Shown here one piece after another: positions 23,865 through 33,306 of a stretch of DNA of 64,000 nucleotides (positions are counted from its first letter, which is position 1; each line of letters begins with the position of its first letter). The notes below the pieces were generated by a model. It worked only from the letters and a program-made list of their open reading frames with translations. It did no database searches and had not been told where the DNA came from. Both the position numbers and the translations under genes were made by a program. Source of the stretch: Fulvivirga ulvae (GTDB lineage: Bacteria; Bacteroidota; Bacteroidia; Cytophagales; Cyclobacteriaceae); contig NZ_CP089981.1 of NCBI RefSeq assembly GCF_021389975.1, forward strand, positions 1,258,501 to 1,322,500, given 5' to 3'.

Positions 23865-26408
23865 ATGGAAGCAAAATTTTCAAATAGAGTTAAAGAAGTA
23901 ATTTCACTAAGCCGGGAAGAGGCGTTACGACTTGGGCATGACTATATCGGCACTGAGCACCTGCTGCTGGGAATGATCAGAGAAGGAGAAGGTGTAGCAG
24001 TTGGTCTGCTTAGAAAGTTAGGAATAGCGCTTGATGAGTTACGAGGAGCCGTAGAGAAAGTCTCTAAAGGTACCGCTTCTCACGATGTGAAAAATCTGGC
24101 CAATATTCCTCTTACGCGCCAATCTGAAAAGGTATTGAAGATAACATACTTAGAGGCCAAAATATTCAAAAGCCAGCTCATAGGAACAGAGCACCTGTTA
24201 TTATCTATCCTTAGGGATGAGGATAACATAGCCACGCAGATCCTCGAAAAATTTGATGTCAATTATGATGTTGTCAAAGAACTTCTGGAATACCAGACAG
24301 AAAATCCGATGGCATCATCAGATACTGACGATCCGGATGATGATTCATCCAAAATTTTCGGAGGAGGTGCCGGATCAGGAGCCGGAAAAGAGAAGAAAGG
24401 CACGGAAAAATCAAGAACTCCAGTACTGGATAATTTCGGACGTGACCTGACCAAGCTGGCTGAAGAGAATAAAATGGACCCTATCGTAGGCCGTGAAAAA
24501 GAAATTGAGCGTGTAGCTCAAATCCTTAGCCGTAGAAAGAAAAACAACCCTATACTTATCGGTGAACCTGGTGTTGGTAAAACTGCCATTGCAGAAGGCC
24601 TGGCACTGAGGATCGTACAGAAAAAAGTATCAAGGGTACTCTTCGGTAAGCGTGTAGTAACGCTGGATCTTGCTTCTCTGGTAGCCGGTACTAAATATCG
24701 CGGTCAGTTTGAAGAACGAATGAAGGCCGTGATGAACGAACTGGAGAAATCCCCTGAAGTGATCCTGTTTATAGATGAGCTTCACACCATAGTTGGAGCT
24801 GGAGGAGCTTCAGGTTCACTGGATGCCTCTAATATGTTCAAGCCTGCCCTGGCAAGAGGAGAGATCCAATGCATAGGTGCTACTACACTTGATGAGTACA
24901 GACAGTACATCGAAAAAGATGGCGCTCTAGCCAGAAGGTTCCAGATGGTAATGGTTGATGCAACCACTCCTGAGGAAACTGTTCAGATACTGGACAACAT
25001 TAAAGAAAAATATGAAGACCACCACCATGTAAACTATACGCCTGAGGCCATAGAAGCATGTGTGAAACTCTCTGACCGATACATCAGCGACAGATATCTT
25101 CCGGATAAGGCGATAGATGTACTCGATGAGGCCGGTGCGAGGGTACATATCAACAACATACACGTTCCTGATGAAATCGTGAAGCTTGAGGCTGCCATTG
25201 AGGATATTAAGGAAGAGAAAAACCAGGTTGTAAAAAGCCAGAAGTACGAAGAGGCTGCCCAGCTTAGAGATAAGGAGAAAAAACTCCTTGAGCAGCTTGA
25301 GCAGGCTAAGCAACGATGGGAAGAAGAAACCAAGAGCAAGCGCTATACCGTAGACGAAGAAAATGTCGCTGACGTTATAGCCATGATGACTGGTATCCCT
25401 ACCAAGCGTATAGCTCAGAAAGAGAGTAACAAACTTTTGGGTATGAACCAGGAGCTGAGCGGTAAGGTGATCGGACAGGACGATGCCATCAAAAAGCTTA
25501 CAAAAGCTATCCAAAGAACCCGTGTGGGGCTGAAAGATCCTAAGAAGCCGATTGGTTCGTTTATCTTCCTCGGACCGACCGGAGTAGGTAAAACTGAACT
25601 GGCGAAAGTACTTTCCACTTATCTGTTTGATAAAGAGGACACACTAATCAGGATAGATATGAGTGAATACATGGAGAAATTCTCCGTATCACGACTGGTT
25701 GGAGCGCCTCCGGGATATGTGGGTTATGAAGAAGGTGGCCAGCTTACAGAGAAAGTAAGAAGAAAGCCTTACAGTGTGGTATTGCTGGACGAGATAGAAA
25801 AAGCTCACCCTGATGTATTTAACCTGTTGCTCCAGGTACTGGACGATGGTATACTTACCGATGGACTGGGCAGAAGGGTTGATTTCCGAAACACTATCAT
25901 TATCATGACGTCCAATATTGGTGTAAGGGATCTGAAAGATTTCGGAGCAGGAATTGGTTTCGCACCATCATCTAAGCAAAACAATGCTGATGATGTAATG
26001 AAATCGACAATCCAAAGTGCACTGAAAAAAGCTTTCAGCCCTGAATTCCTGAACAGACTTGATGATGTGATCGTATTTAACTCTCTGCAAAGGGAAGATA
26101 TTCACAAGATCATCGATCTTACGCTGAACAAATTGTTCCAGAGAATCAAATCGCTTGGTTACAACGTAGAGTTGACCACAAAAGCGAAAGACTTCTTGGC
26201 AGAGAAAGGATATGACCCTCAGTATGGTGCACGACCTTTGAACAGGGCCATTCAGAAATATCTGGAAGATTCTGTTGCCGAGGAGATCCTTAAAGGTGAG
26301 ATCGAAGAAGGTGCAACCATAGTAGCAGATTACGATGGTAAAGGCGACGAGCTAAAGCTTAAAATGAAAAAGCCTAAGGCATCTAAGAAGGAAGAGAAAG
26401 AGGAGTAA
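23865..26408 (+). CDS. clpC: ClpC-type AAA+ unfoldase, ATP-binding subunit of Clp protease
   Basis: The 847 residues follow ClpC architecture. Two Clp-N repeats cover 1-150 (EALRLGHDYIGTEHLLLGMI). NBD1 has Walker A GEPGVGKT near 240 and Walker B VILFIDELH. A coiled M-domain with a UVR-like stretch (KYEEAAQLRDKEKKLLEQLE) is at ~430-465. NBD2 has Walker A GPTGVGKT near 570, and a D2-small domain contains YDPQYGARPLNRAIQKY. Between Clp-N and NBD1 lies a Gly/Lys-rich linker (GGGAGSGAGKEKKGTE). The M-domain is short, as in ClpC rather than ClpB. It feeds unfolded proteins to ClpP and is usually stress-induced. It is the last plus-strand gene before a strong terminator. Confidence 0.95.
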   Translation: MEAKFSNRVKEVISLSREEALRLGHDYIGTEHLLLGMIREGEGVAVGLLRKLGIALDELRGAVEKVSKGTASHDVKNLANIPLTRQSEKVLKITYLEAKIFKSQLIGTEHLLLSILRDEDNIATQILEKFDVNYDVVKELLEYQTENPMASSDTDDPDDDSSKIFGGGAGSGAGKEKKGTEKSRTPVLDNFGRDLTKLAEENKMDPIVGREKEIERVAQILSRRKKNNPILIGEPGVGKTAIAEGLALRIVQKKVSRVLFGKRVVTLDLASLVAGTKYRGQFEERMKAVMNELEKSPEVILFIDELHTIVGAGGASGSLDASNMFKPALARGEIQCIGATTLDEYRQYIEKDGALARRFQMVMVDATTPEETVQILDNIKEKYEDHHHVNYTPEAIEACVKLSDRYISDRYLPDKAIDVLDEAGARVHINNIHVPDEIVKLEAAIEDIKEEKNQVVKSQKYEEAAQLRDKEKKLLEQLEQAKQRWEEETKSKRYTVDEENVADVIAMMTGIPTKRIAQKESNKLLGMNQELSGKVIGQDDAIKKLTKAIQRTRVGLKDPKKPIGSFIFLGPTGVGKTELAKVLSTYLFDKEDTLIRIDMSEYMEKFSVSRLVGAPPGYVGYEEGGQLTEKVRRKPYSVVLLDEIEKAHPDVFNLLLQVLDDGILTDGLGRRVDFRNTIIIMTSNIGVRDLKDFGAGIGFAPSSKQNNADDVMKSTIQSALKKAFSPEFLNRLDDVIVFNSLQREDIHKIIDLTLNKLFQRIKSLGYNVELTTKAKDFLAEKGYDPQYGARPLNRAIQKYLEDSVAEEILKGEIEEGATIVADYDGKGDELKLKMKKPKASKKEEKEE

Positions 26409-26430
26409 GTTAATCCTTAACTGAAATAAG

Positions 26431-26460
26431 AAAAGGCCATTTCGAAAGAGATGGCCTTTT
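26431..26460. terminator. Terminator after clpC
   Basis: AAAAGGCCAT and ATGGCCTTTT form a perfect 10-bp stem with T-run, 22 bp after the clpC stop. It can also serve the convergent gene. Confidence 0.88.
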
Positions 26461-26509
26461 CATTTTTTAACTCTGACAGGGTTTGAAACCCTATCAGAGT
26501 TAAAAAATG
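26461..26509. repeat. 49-bp near-perfect palindrome
   Basis: The arms CATTTTTTAACTCTGA and TCAGAGTTAAAAAATG, with inner AGGGTTT/AAACCCT, pair with single-base bulges around a GA centre. It lies directly after the clpC terminator and 7 bp before the stop of the convergent VWA gene. It can act as a bidirectional terminator, and its form also resembles REP-like elements. Confidence 0.75.
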
Positions 26510-26516
26510 AACAATA

Positions 26517-28616
26517 TTAATACCCTCCGCTATACTTTCTGATAAACCACTCTCCTGCCAAAAGGAAAAGCAGCAGGAAAAACAGCCATTTCAAATGAAT
26601 AAATGGCAGGTACTTTTCACTGGTATGGATTGTACCCTGGGCTTTCAGGGTTGTCAATTCCTGTTTCAATCCGGTCATTTCGTCTGCTTTGTAAAACTTA
26701 CCGCCGGTTTTGTCGGAGAGTTTTCTGAGCAGGTTAAAATCGGCAGTCAGATTGATGTTTTCGATTTGCAGTTCCTTGATGAGAAATTCCCCATTTACTG
26801 TTTCCCTTTTATTACCCAACTGAGTGGATGCTGAGTATTTATAAACTCCCTCAGACAGTCCGCTGATTTCGTAGCGGGTATTATTTTCATTGGTTATGTA
26901 GCTGTAGTTAAACTTTTTGCCTTCTGCATTGGTGAGGGTAAGATCTATTTTGTTGCCATAGACCCTTTCATACAGATCGTTATAGACTTCGGTATCGAAT
27001 ATTACTTTCTCATTGGTAAGAAATTCATTTTTAACCGGATATGCCTTGAATTTTCTCTTATCCTCTTTTGAAGACAGGTACTGAACCAATTTTGTGATCA
27101 GCTCATTGAAAGCTTCGTTATTACCATTTTGGGCATAGTCAGTCAACTTCCACCGCCATAAGCCACTACCCATGATCACTCCTCTTTTGCTATCGTTTTG
27201 ATGCATCACCGCTATCAACGGCTTGTTAGTGGCAATACTTCCCACCTGCTGATATAGCAAAACATCTGCATCGGCAGACATAGAAACCCTGCCAAACGGC
27301 ACTACCACAGGGGGAAATTCATCCATGGACTGTTGCAGTTCATCAGATAGTTTAAAGCTGTTGAATCCCTGGTTAAAAACAGCCGTTACCTGATCATACT
27401 CTCCGGGGATAGCATCCAGTGACAATATTTTGTTAAATGAATTAAATTGCCTGACATCGGTCTGGGAGCCATACACCACCAGGGTTGAGGCTTTTTCCTT
27501 TTCAAACTTTTCAGTAAAGCGCTTATACACCCCACTTCTATCTGGAATTTGATGATAAATAATCAGATCATATTTCTTATTTGAAGATACCAGCTTCTGA
27601 ACGTCTTCATTCATACTTAGTATGTATTGATCTATAGTGTAGTTGGCATTGCTCTCAACAGCCGATTTTAGGGCCTTAATATCGGGGTGGGGCGCCGGCG
27701 CTAAAAGGGCAATTTGTTCTTTACCTTCGATCACCTCTATGTAAGCTTGCTGAAGATTATTGGTATAGGTAAATTCTCCATCTTTTCTTTCAACTGTAAC
27801 CTGGTATCGCTGATACCCATTCTCCTCCGCCTCAATAAGAAATTTAACATCAACCAACTGGTTATCACCACTTAGCTTTACCTGCTGCTCTGCTATTACA
27901 TTTCCATTTTTAATTACCAAAACTTTTGCCTGTTGCCCGGCATACCCACGGTGTGTGACCTGGGCAATAAGCGGAAATTTATTGCCCTGATATGATATTT
28001 TGTTGTAAAGCAGGGACATGATCGACAGGTCGGATTTCGGAATGGTATCACCTACTCCTAAAGTATAAATGTCAAAGTTGTAATCGGCAAAAGTGGGTGA
28101 AACTCCCTGGTTGTAAATACCATCTGATACCAGTACAACACCACCAAGGTTTCGCCCTTCATAATCCTGCTTAATATCATTGAGAAGGTTGCTCAGGTCA
28201 GTACTCTGTTTATCGTATTGAACCTGCTGCGGAAATTCATCGCTTTCATCTCCCGCGAGGTTCCGGAATTCGATACGGTATTGATCATCTATCTCAGAAG
28301 CTACCTGTCTGAGTTGTTCGTTGAAGGTGGCTAACTGCACGCTGTCTGTCACTTCTGCCAGGGATAATGAGTTATCGATGGCGAAGATCATAGCGGGCTG
28401 CTCTATGAGGTTTTTGATCTGCTTCAATACCGGAGAGATGAGCAGAGCTGCGATTATGGTTACCGTAAGCATACGGCAGACAAACAAGAGCTTGTTAAGG
28501 CCGGCGCCCCACGGGCCGGACTTGGTGTATAATAAGAGTGCATACGCTGCTCCTGCGAGTACGCACAGCACTAAAAACCATGGGGAATGTTCAAAAATCA
28601 ACGCGGGTTTCTGCAT
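26517..28616 (-). CDS. Membrane protein with VWA-like domain
   Basis: The ATG at 28616 gives 699 residues. Two N-terminal membrane helices (WFLVLCVLAGAAYALLLY; LLFVCRMLTVTIIAALLISPV) precede a VWA-like domain with the MIDAS pattern DxSxS (AIDNSLS near 79-85) and VVLVSDGIYNQG. Further beta-rich, Ig-like and amidotransferase-like parts follow, with one C-terminal helix (WLFFLLLFLLAGEWFI). The arrangement matches a widespread Bacteroidota membrane-protein family related to BatA/BatB-type proteins. The bulk is periplasmic. Function is unknown; protein interaction at the envelope is likely. It is monocistronic. Confidence 0.8.
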   Translation of the reverse strand: MQKPALIFEHSPWFLVLCVLAGAAYALLLYTKSGPWGAGLNKLLFVCRMLTVTIIAALLISPVLKQIKNLIEQPAMIFAIDNSLSLAEVTDSVQLATFNEQLRQVASEIDDQYRIEFRNLAGDESDEFPQQVQYDKQSTDLSNLLNDIKQDYEGRNLGGVVLVSDGIYNQGVSPTFADYNFDIYTLGVGDTIPKSDLSIMSLLYNKISYQGNKFPLIAQVTHRGYAGQQAKVLVIKNGNVIAEQQVKLSGDNQLVDVKFLIEAEENGYQRYQVTVERKDGEFTYTNNLQQAYIEVIEGKEQIALLAPAPHPDIKALKSAVESNANYTIDQYILSMNEDVQKLVSSNKKYDLIIYHQIPDRSGVYKRFTEKFEKEKASTLVVYGSQTDVRQFNSFNKILSLDAIPGEYDQVTAVFNQGFNSFKLSDELQQSMDEFPPVVVPFGRVSMSADADVLLYQQVGSIATNKPLIAVMHQNDSKRGVIMGSGLWRWKLTDYAQNGNNEAFNELITKLVQYLSSKEDKRKFKAYPVKNEFLTNEKVIFDTEVYNDLYERVYGNKIDLTLTNAEGKKFNYSYITNENNTRYEISGLSEGVYKYSASTQLGNKRETVNGEFLIKELQIENINLTADFNLLRKLSDKTGGKFYKADEMTGLKQELTTLKAQGTIHTSEKYLPFIHLKWLFFLLLFLLAGEWFIRKYSGGY

Positions 28617-28800
28617 CACTGGATTAAAACGGTACTACGCAAATTAAGATAATTTCTACAAAATTTACCCTTAATAAGGATATGAACATGGGGATTAAGC
28701 CTTTGTTCATCATTAGGTTTCTGCTATATGTCGAATTATCTTTAATACGGCAATTTTAAGACGGTTATCTGGGTTAATTTTATGATATAAATGGAATAAC

Positions 28801-29874
28801 GTGCAGAAGAAATTCACAGTATATTATCAACGGACACCACGGGTGCTGAAACATATAATCTTTTGGCTGGTGTTCATCAGTTTCTTTGCTGTGCTCTGGG
28901 GCAGCTTTAATGATGATTATTTACACCAGTTCAAGATGCAGCTGCTCTACCTGCCTGAAAAACTGTTTGCCACGTACATTGCCTTGTACATTCTCCTGCC
29001 CAAATACCTGTTGAAGGAAAAGTACTTCCTGTTCTTCTTCTGGGCAGTGGTCATACTGCTCATTGCAGGGCTTACCCACTGGCTAACCGCCTATTATATA
29101 GAGCGCCCCATTTATTATCCTGATGACGACTGGGGTGGTTTGTGGCATCCGTTAAAAATACTGAAATCTGCTACTTACATCTATCCAGTAGTGGTGCTGG
29201 CTACACTTATTAAATTTTTTAAACATTGGTACAGAACCCAGCAGGACTCTCAAAGCCTGGCAAGGGATAAACTACAGGCCGAGTTAAAATTTTTAAGGGC
29301 GCAGATACACCCTCACTTCCTCTTCAATACTCTGAATAACCTGTATGCCCTCGCACTAAAAAAATCTGATAGTGCCCCGGAGGTAGTTTTGAAACTGTCT
29401 GACCTGCTGAATTATATGCTTTATGAGTGTAATACAGATACAGTACCCCTAACCAAAGAGATTGAACTTGTAAAGAACTATGTAGCACTGGAAAAGCTCA
29501 GGTATGGGGACAGGCTGGACGTTTCATTCTCAGTAAGGGGTGACGTATCGGGGAAGACCATTGCTCCCATGCTGGTATTGCCTTTTGTGGAGAATAGCTT
29601 CAAGCATGGTGTAAGCGGTGAAACAGACCACTCATGGATCAGTATAGACCTGAACGTAAAGGACGACCTGCTGACTTTGAAGGTGGATAATAGTAAAAGT
29701 GCTGACCAGACCATAGATGAGCAAAACTACAGGGAAGGTATTGGTCTCCAAAATGTAAACCGAAGGCTGGAATTGCTGTATGGTGGCGGCTATGAATTGA
29801 AAATTCTGGATGCTGAAGATTCGTATCTGATAGTACTCAAACTGTATTTAAACGAATACGCACAAAAAACGTAA
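28801..29874 (+). CDS. LytS-type sensor histidine kinase
   Basis: The 357-residue protein has four N-terminal membrane helices (residues ~18-145). The His_kinase domain contains LRAQIHPHFLFNTLNNLYAL, carrying the phospho-acceptor His, and the ATPase contains LVLPFVENSFKHGV (N box) and GIGLQNVNRRLELLYG (G box). The start is GTG at 28801; no in-frame ATG precedes the conserved HIIFWLVFISFFA helix. It is paired with the LytTR response regulator 8 bp downstream. The stimulus is unknown. Confidence 0.92.
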   Translation: MQKKFTVYYQRTPRVLKHIIFWLVFISFFAVLWGSFNDDYLHQFKMQLLYLPEKLFATYIALYILLPKYLLKEKYFLFFFWAVVILLIAGLTHWLTAYYIERPIYYPDDDWGGLWHPLKILKSATYIYPVVVLATLIKFFKHWYRTQQDSQSLARDKLQAELKFLRAQIHPHFLFNTLNNLYALALKKSDSAPEVVLKLSDLLNYMLYECNTDTVPLTKEIELVKNYVALEKLRYGDRLDVSFSVRGDVSGKTIAPMLVLPFVENSFKHGVSGETDHSWISIDLNVKDDLLTLKVDNSKSADQTIDEQNYREGIGLQNVNRRLELLYGGGYELKILDAEDSYLIVLKLYLNEYAQKT

Positions 29875-29882
29875 ATAAAAAA

Positions 29883-30599
29883 ATGAAGATCAGATGTATC
29901 ATAGTGGACGATGAGCCTCTTGCCATTGAAGTCATCGAATCTTATATCAACCGGCTGGAAAATATTGAAATAGTTGCCAAATGCAGTAACGCTCTGAAGG
30001 CATTTGAGATCTTAAAAAAGGAGCCTGTAGACCTGATCTTTCTGGACATCCAAATGCCTAAGCTTACGGGACTTGATTTTGTAAAAACTCTTCAAAACCC
30101 GCCGAAGGTAATTATCACTACTGCCTACCGTGATTATGCCTTGGAAGGTTATGAATTAAATGTAGTGGATTATCTATTAAAGCCCATTTCATTTGAAAGG
30201 TTCCTGAAAGCCGTGAGCCGCGTGTACCATACAGAAATTTCTCCTGAAACAACACAAACCACTGATATAGAGTCGGAAGAAGCTTATATATACCTGAAAG
30301 CGGACAAGAAAATGGTCAAAGTACAGCTTAGGGACATTTTATACATTGAGAGCCTCAAAGACTATGTAAGGGTAAAAACGAGTGACAAAGAGGTAATAAC
30401 CCATCAAAAAATAAGCTATCTGGAGGAAAAACTACCCGAAGAATGCTTCCTGCGTATTCATCGTTCATTTATAGTCGCCCTTAAAAAGGTGGAGACCTAC
30501 TCTGCTACTTCCATAGAAGTGCCCGGCAAAGAACTACCCATTGGCAGACTTTATAAAGACCAGGTCCTGGAGGTATTGAATGCTAAGCATCAGATTTAA
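29883..30599 (+). CDS. LytTR family response regulator
   Basis: The 238 residues comprise a receiver domain with the acidic pair in IIVDDEPLAIEV, the phospho-acceptor Asp in DLIFLDIQMPKLTG and Lys in VDYLLKPISFERF. A C-terminal LytTR DNA-binding domain follows (DILYIESLKDYVRVKTSDKE, CFLRIHRSFIVAL). It is activated by the kinase encoded 8 bp upstream. LytTR regulators bind paired direct repeats; none was identified nearby. Confidence 0.95.
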   Translation: MKIRCIIVDDEPLAIEVIESYINRLENIEIVAKCSNALKAFEILKKEPVDLIFLDIQMPKLTGLDFVKTLQNPPKVIITTAYRDYALEGYELNVVDYLLKPISFERFLKAVSRVYHTEISPETTQTTDIESEEAYIYLKADKKMVKVQLRDILYIESLKDYVRVKTSDKEVITHQKISYLEEKLPEECFLRIHRSFIVALKKVETYSATSIEVPGKELPIGRLYKDQVLEVLNAKHQI

Positions 30600-30600
30600 C

Positions 30601-30660
30601 TGGGTGCTGGTTTCTGTGGCTAGCTTCTGGTTTCTGGTACTGGGTTTCTGGGTGACTGAC
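30601..30660. repeat. Low-complexity CTGGTTTCTGG-type repeats
   Basis: Imperfect copies of TTTCTGG/GCTTCTGG recur about five times directly after the response regulator stop. This resembles decayed simple repeats; no gene is present between 30600 and 30822. Confidence 0.4.
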
Positions 30661-30723
30661 CGTGCTTGCTTCAATCTTTGGTTTACTAATTTATGGTTCA
30701 AAAACACCCCTATAATCCCGTAA

Positions 30724-30818
30724 AGGGGATAGTAGTGTCGTAAAAATATTTAAACCCCGATTCTTTAATAAACACTGTTTGACCAATTACTGGTCAGCGA
30801 TTGCCAAATACCGATCAC
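30724..30818 (+). repeat. Second dispersed intergenic element, copy 2
   Basis: GGGGATAGTAGTGTCGTA, then AAATATTTAAA and CACTGTTTGACCAATTACTG, repeat the order seen at 2990-3094. The copy ends 5 bp before the rarA stop codon on the minus strand. Confidence 0.6.
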
Positions 30819-30822
30819 CACA

Positions 30823-32091
30823 CTAATACCCATATTTCTCCTTCCAGAGGGCTTTCAGGCGCTTTCTCATTTCTTCTTCGCGGGCATTTTTGCCGGGGTC
30901 GTAAAGTTTGAAATTTTTGATCTGCTCAGGAAGAAACTCCATGCTTACAAAGTTGTTGGCGAAGTCATGTGCATACTTGTAGCCCTGTCCATAGCCGGAG
31001 TCTTTCATAAGCTTGGTGGGGGCATTTCTTATAGACATGGGTACGGGCAGGTCACCGGTTTCCCGTACTATGGCTTTGGCTTTTTTAATGGCCATATAAC
31101 TGGCATTGCTTTTGGGTGAGCAGGCCAGGTAGGTGGCGCATTGAGAAAGTATGATCTCTGCTTCTGGGTAACCTATCACATTTACGGCCTGGAAGGTATT
31201 GTTGGCAATCACCAGTGCAGTGGGATTGGCATTACCGATGTCCTCAGAGGCCATGATCAACATGCGGCGTGCAATAAACTTGACGTCTTCACCGCCCTCA
31301 ATCATACGTGCCATGTAATAGACCGCGGCATTGGGATCGCTGCCTCTGAGAGATTTGATAAAAGCAGAAATAATATCGTAATGCTGCTCTCCGGATTTAT
31401 CATAAATGGCCACGCGCTGCTGTGCTATGTCCATTACTTTTTCATCGGTGATCTCAATCTCATCACCAGCCAGTGAATCAAAAACAAGCTCCAGGAGGTT
31501 GAGCAGTTTGCGGGCATCGCCCCCGGAGATGTTGAGCATGGCCTTGTACTCTTTCAGGTGAACTTTCTTCTTTTTCAGCTTTTCATCCTTTTTCAGCACC
31601 ATGTCGATCAGCCGGAGCAAATCTTCTTCGGTTAACGATCTCAGGGTATAGACCTGGCTACGGCTGAGCAAAGCTGAGTTTACTTCAAATGACGGGTTTT
31701 CAGTAGTTGCACCGATTAATGTAATAGTTCCTTTCTCCACAGCACCAAGTAGAGCATCTTGCTGTGATTTATTAAAGCGGTGGATCTCATCGATGAAGAG
31801 TATGGCTTTGGACTGTCTCTTTGCTTTTTCTATGACTTCCCTTACATCTTTAACACCTGCACTCACCGCACTTAGGGTATAGAATGGCGACTTTACCTGG
31901 TTGGCAATGATGTTGGCGATTGTAGTTTTACCTACTCCGGGAGGCCCCCAGAGTACCATAGACGGGACTACGCCTGATTTAATGGTCTTCCTTAAAATTC
32001 CTCCTTCTCCTACCAAATGTTCCTGGCCTATGAGCTCATCAAGGGACGCAGGCCGCATGCGTTCTGCCAAAGGTAAATTCAAATCAAACAT
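30823..32091 (-). CDS. rarA: Replication-associated recombination protein RarA (MgsA)
   Basis: The 422-residue AAA+ ATPase starts at the ATG at 32091 (a GTG one codon earlier is the alternative). It has Walker A GPPGVGKTT near 52, Walker B ILFIDEIHRFNKSQQD, sensor GATTENPSFEVNSALLSR, and the MgsA C-terminal part (SAFIKSLRGSDPNAAVYYMA, EFLPEQI). RarA acts at stalled replication forks and clamp-loader-like sites. It is divergent from the EamA gene with 57 bp between the starts. Confidence 0.95.
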   Translation of the reverse strand: MFDLNLPLAERMRPASLDELIGQEHLVGEGGILRKTIKSGVVPSMVLWGPPGVGKTTIANIIANQVKSPFYTLSAVSAGVKDVREVIEKAKRQSKAILFIDEIHRFNKSQQDALLGAVEKGTITLIGATTENPSFEVNSALLSRSQVYTLRSLTEEDLLRLIDMVLKKDEKLKKKKVHLKEYKAMLNISGGDARKLLNLLELVFDSLAGDEIEITDEKVMDIAQQRVAIYDKSGEQHYDIISAFIKSLRGSDPNAAVYYMARMIEGGEDVKFIARRMLIMASEDIGNANPTALVIANNTFQAVNVIGYPEAEIILSQCATYLACSPKSNASYMAIKKAKAIVRETGDLPVPMSIRNAPTKLMKDSGYGQGYKYAHDFANNFVSMEFLPEQIKNFKLYDPGKNAREEEMRKRLKALWKEKYGY

Positions 32092-32148
32092 CACAGTATT
32101 TTATTTTAAAGGTAACAATTTTCAATTCTTTAAATCATAGTTTTGGAC

Positions 32149-33024
32149 ATGCCCGGAAAGATAAAAATACACAGCGTACTCCTTTTTGTTACTCTGATCT
32201 ATGGTGCCAACTACACGGTTGCAAAGTTCGTAATGCCGGAGTATTTAGAGCCCTTTGGCTTTATTGTTTTTCGGATTATTCTGGGCACTTTACTCTTTTG
32301 GGTTTTCAGCGCTGCTACCGGAGCGGATAAGATTAAATCGCGAAAGGATTTTGGACTGCTCTTTCTATGCGGCCTGTTTGGGGTAGCGGCCAACCAACTG
32401 CTGTTTTTCAAAGGCCTCAGCCTCACTAACCCGATCAATGGCTCGGTGATCATGACCACCTCTCCTATTATGGTGATGATTGTGGCTTATGCCCTGGGGA
32501 AAGAGGGTATTACGGTTAAAAAAATTATAGGTGTATTAATCGGAGCCCTCGGAGCCTATCTCCTTCTTACCAAGGATGGCGTTTCGCTAAGTGAAGGTAC
32601 ATTTCTGGGTGACCTGCTCATCCTCCTCAACGGATCATCCTACGCGGTCTACCTTGTGCTTGTAAAGCCTCTGATGGCCAAGTACAAAGCGATCACGGTT
32701 ATAAAATGGGTATTTTTATTTGGTGGCATCATTGCCTTCCCTTTTGGTATCAGTGAGCTCAGCGCTGTCGATTGGGCCAGTATTCCGGTCTCTATCTGGC
32801 TTTGCATCGCTTATGTTATCCTTGCTGCTACATTTTTGGTTTATCTGCTTAATGTATGGTCGTTGAAGTTTGTAAATTCTTCTCTGGTTGGCAGTTATAT
32901 TTATTTGCAACCGGTGTTTGCCACGCTGGTGGCTGTAGCATTTCGTGACGACCAACTGGATGTTTTTACCGTACTGTATTCTATGGTAATCATGCTTGGC
33001 GTATACCTCGTTAGTCAGAAATGA
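32149..33024 (+). CDS. EamA/DMT family transporter
   Basis: From the ATG at 32149 (a TTG start two codons earlier is less likely), 291 residues form ten hydrophobic segments in two EamA repeats. The first repeat has LIYGANYTVAKFVMPEYLEP and the second GSSYAVYLVLVKPLMAKYK. It is probably an inner-membrane metabolite exporter; the substrate is unpredictable. A small membrane protein gene follows 62 bp downstream. Confidence 0.9.
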   Translation: MPGKIKIHSVLLFVTLIYGANYTVAKFVMPEYLEPFGFIVFRIILGTLLFWVFSAATGADKIKSRKDFGLLFLCGLFGVAANQLLFFKGLSLTNPINGSVIMTTSPIMVMIVAYALGKEGITVKKIIGVLIGALGAYLLLTKDGVSLSEGTFLGDLLILLNGSSYAVYLVLVKPLMAKYKAITVIKWVFLFGGIIAFPFGISELSAVDWASIPVSIWLCIAYVILAATFLVYLLNVWSLKFVNSSLVGSYIYLQPVFATLVAVAFRDDQLDVFTVLYSMVIMLGVYLVSQK

Positions 33025-33086
33025 TTGTATAGCTCGCTGGTTTTTGATAATTTAACGTGATTAATTAAAACCAGAACATAAAAATC

Positions 33087-33266
33087 ATGAGTGGATTAAT
33101 CTATTTAATTGGGCTTATTTGTGCGATTTGGGTTATTTATGATGTCTGGGTTGTCAATAAAAGGTTGGATGAAACTTCTAAACTTCTTTGGACTATCCTT
33201 GCAGTTTTTGCCAATATACTGGCAGCCATCATATATTACTTTATACACAAAAGGAGGGCTTACTAA
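33087..33266 (+). CDS. Small two-helix membrane protein (PLDc_N-like)
   Basis: This 59-residue ORF encodes a membrane helix (GLIYLIGLICAIWVIYDVWV), a short loop VNKRLDETSKLLW and a second helix (TILAVFANILAAIIYYFIHK), ending RRAY. The W..YDVWVVNK...KLLWTILAV pattern resembles the PLDc_N domain of small Bacteroidota membrane proteins. The stop codon lies inside the loop of a terminator hairpin. Confidence 0.75.
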   Translation: MSGLIYLIGLICAIWVIYDVWVVNKRLDETSKLLWTILAVFANILAAIIYYFIHKRRAY

Positions 33267-33277
33267 GCTGCCCTCCT
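33252..33277 (+). terminator. Terminator overlapping the end of the small membrane protein gene
   Basis: AGGAGGGC and GCCCTCCT pair around a 10-base loop containing the stop codon, between two converging transcripts (the threonine aldolase gene ends at 33307). Confidence 0.65.
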
Positions 33278-33306
33278 CCTTATCAATTACGATTTACGGA
33301 ACCAAT

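Noticed and set aside
24927..25514. A 195-residue minus-strand frame
   Set aside because: It is antisense to clpC, in a highly conserved region.
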